Shown: one piece after another, positions 59,886 through 64,000 of the stretch
Layout: each line of letters begins with the position of its first letter
Numbering within the stretch: the stretch's first letter is position 1
From: Anaerolineae bacterium
GTDB lineage: Bacteria > Chloroflexota > Anaerolineae > Aggregatilineales > Phototrophicaceae
Direction of reading: 5' to 3'
Assembly: GCA_022843385.1 (NCBI GenBank)
Contig: JALHNT010000021.1
Coordinates: forward strand, 1 to 64,000
Length of the DNA stretch: 64,000 nucleotides
Position numbers and translations under genes: made by a program
The notes under the pieces: model-generated
What the model saw: the letters and a program-made list of their open reading frames with translations, nothing else
What the model was told of the DNA's origin: nothing
Databases searched by the model: none

Positions 59886-60917
59886 ATGGAACCGTCTCAG
59901 GAAAAAGTGCCGGGAACGTCGTATCGCCGCGATACCACCACCACCCACCAGGCGGCGACCGGTCAGTTTGGCCGGATCATGTTGTTCGCCGGATCGTCCT
60001 GCGAAGCCCTGTCCAAAGAAATCGCCCAGGAATTGGGCATCCCGATGGGGCAGCACGAACGCCTTACCTTTCCCAACGAGAACATTTTTATCAAACTGAA
60101 GGAGAGTGTGCGCGGGCAGGATGTCTATCTGGTGCAGAGCATGGTCACGCCGCTGCACGACAACATCATGGAAATGCTCATCATGATCGATGCCCTCAAG
60201 CGTGACAGCGCCGGGCGCATCAATCTGGTCGTCCCCTATATGGCCTACACCCGCTCCGACAAGAAAGACCAGCCGCGTGTTCCCATCACCGCCCGCCTCA
60301 TGGCGAACATGATCGAGATCGCCGGGGCGGATCGTTATGTCACCATCGACCTGCACGCCGGGCAGATTCAGGGTTTCTTCAACATCCCCGGCGATGCCCT
60401 CACCGCCTTCCACCTCCTCAGCGATTACATGCTGGAGAAAGACATTCAGGACCTCACCGTCGCCTCCGCCGATCTGGGTTTCGCCAAGAAAGCCCGCAAC
60501 TGGGCGGAGAAGCTGGGCGCGCCGCTGGTCGTGGTCGAAAAGCGCCGCCTGTTCAACTCCAAGGACGCCGAAGCGCTGACCGTCATCGGCGAGCGCGAGC
60601 TGATCGAGGGCCGTTCGGTGCTGCTGGTTGATGACGAGGTGCTGACCGGTGGGACGATTGTCAAGGCTGTCGAAGCCCTGCGCGAACGGGGCGCGAAGGA
60701 CATTTACCTGGCCTTCACCCATGCCCTGCTGAAGGACACCGCCTTTGAACGACTGGGTGGGCTGGGGCTGAAAGAGATCATCACCACCAACACCATCCCC
60801 ACGCCGCCAGAGAAAGTCCTGCCCAACATGAAGGTGCTGTCCTCCGCCCCTTTGCTGGCCGAGGTCATCCTGCGCGCCCACGAAGGCCGCAGTGTCGGCG
60901 AATTGTTTGGGGAGTAA
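59886..60917 (+). CDS. Ribose-phosphate pyrophosphokinase-like enzyme
   Basis: 343 residues. PRPP synthetase fold: IMLFAGSSCEALSKEIAQELGI, VVPYMAYTRSDKKDQPRVPITARLMANMIE, VTIDLHAGQIQGFF (conserved His-Gly-Gln), VVEKRRLFNSKDAEAL (flexible loop). Makes PRPP from ATP and ribose-5-phosphate. Differences from canonical Prs: the ATP-site FxxGExxV is FPNENIFIKL, and the PRPP loop reads LLVDDEVLTGGTI instead of VDDMIDTGGT, with the third Asp changed to Leu. AGGGG eight nt before ATG 59886; the open frame before this is not used. 41 nt after meaB. Probably a divergent or second Prs. Confidence 0.88.
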   Translation: MEPSQEKVPGTSYRRDTTTTHQAATGQFGRIMLFAGSSCEALSKEIAQELGIPMGQHERLTFPNENIFIKLKESVRGQDVYLVQSMVTPLHDNIMEMLIMIDALKRDSAGRINLVVPYMAYTRSDKKDQPRVPITARLMANMIEIAGADRYVTIDLHAGQIQGFFNIPGDALTAFHLLSDYMLEKDIQDLTVASADLGFAKKARNWAEKLGAPLVVVEKRRLFNSKDAEALTVIGERELIEGRSVLLVDDEVLTGGTIVKAVEALRERGAKDIYLAFTHALLKDTAFERLGGLGLKEIITTNTIPTPPEKVLPNMKVLSSAPLLAEVILRAHEGRSVGELFGE

Positions 60918-61046
60918 GCCGGTTCTGGGTGGCGAACCCCTTCCAGTAAATCGTCACCCTAAATCAGCCGGATGTGCTGTTGTCCGTCTTCCTAAAAATC
61001 TGTCACTCCATAGGGATAGGCCGTTGCCTGTCCGCCGCCATCGGTC

Positions 61047-62507
61047 TCAGCGCTGTTGCTCGGCTCGCTCCACCAGCTTACGGATCATGCCGGAGAAAAT
61101 CAGGCCATGCAGCGGATACAGGATATACCAGTACAACAGCCCGAACAGTCCTTTGGGGGCGAAGAACGCCGTCTGCACCAGTTGGGTGCGGCCATCCTCC
61201 AACGGTTCCGCCTTGAATTGCAGCCACGCCAACCCCGGCACCTTCATCTCCGCCCGCAGCCGCAGCACCCGATCCGGCTCAACCGCCTCGACACGCCAGA
61301 AATCCAGCGCATCGCCGATCCGCACCTCGGTCGGGTGTCGTCGCCCCCGCCGCAGCCCCACGCCGCCCACCATGCGATCCATGATCCCGCGGATGCGCCA
61401 CGCCCAGTTGAAATACAGCCAGCCGTTCGCACCACCCAGGCTGGTGAACACCCGAAACACCGCGCTGGCAGTGGCCTGCGTGACCTGCTGCCGTTGTTCC
61501 AGGATCATGCCTTCATGGGTCGATAACACCGTCGGGTAATGATCGGGCTGGCTGCTCACCAGCGCATCCGCCCAACTGGTCTCAACCTGGCTGGCGACCA
61601 GTTTTTCCAGCGCCCGACTGACGGCCACCGCAAACGAGACCGGGTGAATGGTCGGGAAGATGGTTCGCGCCGTGTTATGATGCACAATCACCTCGTTGCG
61701 CAGCCCCTCGATCAGCGGGCGGGCGATATCGCTGGGGACCGGCGTCACCCAGTGTACCCAATACGACGACAGGCGCGGCGTCAGGACGGGCACCGGCAGC
61801 AGATACCGTCGCAGCCCGCGTGCCTCGGCATATCCCATCATCATGTCGCCGTAGGTGATAACATCCGCCCCACCAATTTCGATGATCTGTCCGGCGCTCG
61901 CCGGGGTGTGCAGGGCGCTGACCAGGTAATCCAGCGTGTCGCGGATGCTGATCGGCTGCACCCGTGTATACACCCAGCGCGGGCAGATCATGATCGGTAC
62001 TCGCTCAGTCAGATAACGGATCATCTCGAACGACAGACTGCCCGAACCGACGATCACCCCGGCGCGGAATTCGGTGACCGGTACGGCTGACTCGCGCAGC
62101 GCGTCGCCGGTCTGCTGCCGTGACCGCAGATGATGCGACAGATCAGTGGTTGTATCGCCCAACCCGCCCAGGTAGATGATGCGCCCCACGCCCTGCCGCT
62201 GCACCGCCGCGCCGAAGTTACGCGCTGCCTGCATATCGCGCTCGTGAAAATCCTCGCCGCCGCGCATACTGTGAATCAGATAATAGGCCGCGTCCATGCC
62301 CGCCAGTGCGGCATCCAACGTTGCCGGTTGCAGGACATCGCCCTGTACTACCTCCACCTTCGGCAGCCACGAGCGCCCTTCCAACCGTGCCGGGTCGCGT
62401 GCCAACACCCGCACCTGATAGCCGGCTTCCAGCAGCGCCGGAACCAGCCTGCCGCCGATGTATCCGGTCACACCGGTAACCAGTACTTGTTGAATCGCAG
62501 TGTCCAT
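61047..62507 (-). CDS. NAD(P)-binding DUF2867 protein
   Basis: 486 residues. N-terminal atypical SDR/NmrA-like domain (VLVTGVTGYIGGRLVPALLEAGYQVRVLAR, YYLIHSMRGGEDFHERD, RIIYLGGLGD, EFRAGVIVGSGSLSFEMIRYL), then DUF2867 from about 330 (YPTVLSTHEGMILEQRQQV...FFAPKGLFGLLYWYILYPLHGLIF), which has a hydrophobic C-terminal stretch that may touch the membrane. Family known from cell-envelope-related contexts; the reaction is unknown. ATG 62507 with GGTGAT before. Alone on the minus strand. Confidence 0.88.
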   Translation of the reverse strand: MDTAIQQVLVTGVTGYIGGRLVPALLEAGYQVRVLARDPARLEGRSWLPKVEVVQGDVLQPATLDAALAGMDAAYYLIHSMRGGEDFHERDMQAARNFGAAVQRQGVGRIIYLGGLGDTTTDLSHHLRSRQQTGDALRESAVPVTEFRAGVIVGSGSLSFEMIRYLTERVPIMICPRWVYTRVQPISIRDTLDYLVSALHTPASAGQIIEIGGADVITYGDMMMGYAEARGLRRYLLPVPVLTPRLSSYWVHWVTPVPSDIARPLIEGLRNEVIVHHNTARTIFPTIHPVSFAVAVSRALEKLVASQVETSWADALVSSQPDHYPTVLSTHEGMILEQRQQVTQATASAVFRVFTSLGGANGWLYFNWAWRIRGIMDRMVGGVGLRRGRRHPTEVRIGDALDFWRVEAVEPDRVLRLRAEMKVPGLAWLQFKAEPLEDGRTQLVQTAFFAPKGLFGLLYWYILYPLHGLIFSGMIRKLVERAEQQR

Positions 62508-62879
62508 ATCACCGTTCAAGCGGGCAACCTCAACCTGTTATTATCCATACTCGACAGGAACAAAACCCCGCCTGGCACCATACAACGGCTGCCAACAGGG
62601 GGGAACGAGGACAAACTCGGTATCTCGTGGGCAAATCATCTATCAGTATAGCAGGGCGGGGGTTGGTTCCTCCGCGTTTCACATCGGACTATCATCCCCT
62701 GATCCGGATGCTCCACCCCCTGTGCTGAATTACGCTCCCTCAACCCCGGTTTTTCCCAACCGTTCTCTAACCCTGCGCCGACAGTCTTAACCCTCGCTCT
62801 CCCGCAGAATGGTTGACGCCGACTCGCCTTAAGTCGTACCAAAAAGTTTACCAAAAGTTCACCCGTAAGCGGGGAAATG

Positions 62880-63800
62880 GGCGTATGCTGAGGGCAAGAA
62901 GTCGTCAGTCGATAGCCGGTAGTCGATAGAGGAAAAGCTCATTACTCGTTACTCGTTCCTGACCGAACGCCAAAAGTCACAACATGCACTTTTGACTTTG
63001 ACGACTTTGACGACTTTTGTGACTTTTGGGAGTGAACGGCGGGACACGACCCAATCTGACACAGGTCGCGTTAACATCGGCGCATCTCAGGGAGCGATCC
63101 GCCACCGCAAACACCGATCCGCCGGCGGCAGAGCGGAAGTGCTAAGTGCTAAGTTGAAAGTGCTGAGTCCTAAGTTGAAAGGAAAAGACCTCTGCTTTCT
63201 CTCTGTGTCTCTCTTGAAAACAGGCCTTGCAAAGTGTTGTCCGCCGCCAAGGGGTTAACCCCTCGGCTACCAGAAGATGCAAAGCCCACTAAAAGGGCTG
63301 CTTTCCAGAGTGTTTTTCCAGCGCCTTTAGTGCACTTACCGCATTTCCTGCTAGCTGGGTGGCTTCAGCCCCCAGCGGACTAGCGTTGTGAGTTGAAAGT
63401 GAAAGACTCGGAATGCACTCTGTGTTGGTTCTTTACTGATGGCTGAAAGCTATTCTGCACAACCTGCAAAAAAGATGCTTTTGCAGTTGCAGCATTTGCA
63501 GAATCTTGTGCAGATTCGCTCGGTTTTCACTCTGTGTTCTCTGTGTCCTCTGTGTTTGTCTTTCCGTCTTTCTGTCTTTGTCGTTGTGTCTGTCCGACGA
63601 CGACGACGACACAAAACCGGAGTTGCATAAAACGGGATTCTTGCAGTTGCAACGTTTGAGGGAAAACCAGTGTCCATGATTCACGAATCGCAAAAAGGAC
63701 TGATGCGAATCTGACGAATCTGACGAATCGTGTGAATCACCACTCTGATTTCTCTCTGTGTCCTCTGCATCTCTGTGGTCGGTTCTTCTTTCTTGGCGTT
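62880..63800. repeat. Repeat island III (inverted relative of island II)
   Basis: Gene-free mosaic in the 1.3-kb gap 62508-63808. Matches to the reverse complement of island II: 62905-63025 (gtcgtcagtcgatag; ctcgttactcg; gactttgacgactttgacga) with 34595-34690; 63216-63377 with 34838-35001; 63466-63630 (ctgtgtcctctgtg; gacgacgacgacgacacaaa) with 34389-34545; 63675-63740 (gaatctgacgaatctgacga) with 33994-34056; 63752-63800 (ctctgtgtcctctgcatctc; ttctttcttggcg) with 34057-34120 and, same strand, 192-255. 63138-63180 has agtgctaag and agttgaaag words. The order of blocks is not the same as in island II. 62508-62880 shows only a C-rich stretch and no gene. Confidence 0.8.
63216..63377 (-). repeat. 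Structured repeat, copy 2 (GGGGTTAACCCC element)
   Basis: Reverse-complement partner of 34838-35001 with the palindrome aggggttaacccct conserved and many differences elsewhere in loops; the pairing parts agcccac / agggct and the ggcttcagcccccagcg end are kept, which points to a maintained structure. Confidence 0.8.
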
Positions 63801-63808
63801 TTGACGAA

Positions 63809-64000
63809 CTAGCCGTCAAACACGGCAATCGTCGGTTGCTGACCAAACAGGCTGATCGTCCATGACTCGGTCAGTCGCAGGCGCTCGAAGGTCAGCCACT
63901 CCGGCCAGGTCGTCAGGAACACCGCCCGTCCGCCTGTGCGCAGCACCCGTTCACTGTCACGGCTGGCCTGTTGGTACAGCGCTTGCAGATCGGCATCCGG
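63809..64000 (-). CDS. RNA methyltransferase (UPF0020/THUMP type), 3' end only
   Basis: The last 63 codons of a gene that runs out of the window. Translation from the window edge: PDADLQALYQQASRDSERVL, then RTGGRAVFLTTWPEWLTFER, ending SLFGQQPTIAVFDG. The block ...LYQQASRDSERVLRTGGRAVFLT is what precedes the last strands in RlmKL/Trm11-like guanine-N2 methyltransferases. The identity rests on this short part only. The stop lies directly beside repeat island III. Confidence 0.6.
   Translation of the reverse strand, partial: PDADLQALYQQASRDSERVLRTGGRAVFLTTWPEWLTFERLRLTESWTISLFGQQPTIAVFDG

Noticed and set aside
59880..60881. A 333-codon open frame on the minus strand opposite the Prs-like gene
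   Set aside because: His/Gln/Gly-rich translation without any family word, fully antisense to a clear gene; a product of the codon pattern of the sense gene.
62636..62854. 72-codon minus-strand ORF upstream of the DUF2867 gene
   Set aside because: No family features, no ribosome-binding site, in C-rich non-coding sequence.

Overview
The window is one contiguous piece of a bacterial chromosome with moderately high GC, about 58 protein genes, no rRNA and no tRNA that I could recognise. Gene content suggests a menaquinone-using bacterium, most likely of the Chloroflexota: two adjacent S1-type proteins with rpsU and infA, an hrcA-grpE-dnaK-dnaJ-prmA operon, ubiD/ubiA/ubiE/ubiX-type quinone genes, a split methylmalonyl-CoA mutase B12 subunit with MeaB, a multi-GAF membrane kinase, and many GT-C membrane glycosyltransferase-like proteins. 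The phylum assignment is inference from gene content; no rRNA is present to prove it.

Layout. 1-2400: repeat sequence, a DUF6194-like gene and an MFS transporter flanked by short repeats and a MITE-like element. 2400-5600: proS, then two xisI-like genes, xisH and a MazG-like gene. 5600-12620: surface-polysaccharide cluster (GT2, polyprenyl-phosphate sugar transferase, GT-C-like membrane protein, and a GT-C/glycoside hydrolase fusion). 12670-16000: translation cluster (two S1-type proteins, S21, IF-1). 16260-19310: phosphoribosyltransferase, then a VapBC pair sitting inside a duplicated 3' end of a delta-1-pyrroline-5-carboxylate dehydrogenase gene. 19430-28400: a long leftward block carrying the quinone genes ubiX, ubiE/menG, ubiA/mqnP and ubiD with several unknown genes. 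28500-33830: TPR membrane protein, EEP nuclease/phosphatase, BtrH-like protein, then SDR, Nudix and methyltransferase genes in tandem. 33850-35000: gene-free repeat island. 35100-40920: pentapeptide protein, SDR, GT-C protein, MerR regulator with DUF1772 protein, Mut7-C RNase. 41000-44460: FAD oxidoreductase, TetR regulator and divergent cytochrome P450. 44500-45650: HepT/MntA toxin-antitoxin pair with a broken MntA copy. 45740-51960: heat-shock operon. 52060-57850: thioredoxin, a membrane protein and a 1402-residue sensor kinase. 58060-60920: B12-binding mutase subunit, MeaB, Prs-like enzyme. 61050-62510: NAD-binding DUF2867 protein. 62510-63810: second gene-free repeat island, followed by the 3' end of an RNA methyltransferase gene.

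The most unusual signals are (a) three non-coding islands built from the same short modules, two of them in opposite orientation about 28 kb apart with the modules in a different order, plus an in-frame tract of the same kind inside a coding gene; (b) the VapBC module bounded by two copies of the 3' end of the neighbouring dehydrogenase gene that differ only synonymously in their coding part; (c) tandem xisI genes sharing a perfect 69-bp 3' segment beside xisH; and (d) a GT-C glycosyltransferase-like protein fused to a glycoside hydrolase domain. None of these is proven to be a new system; each is described with what would settle it.
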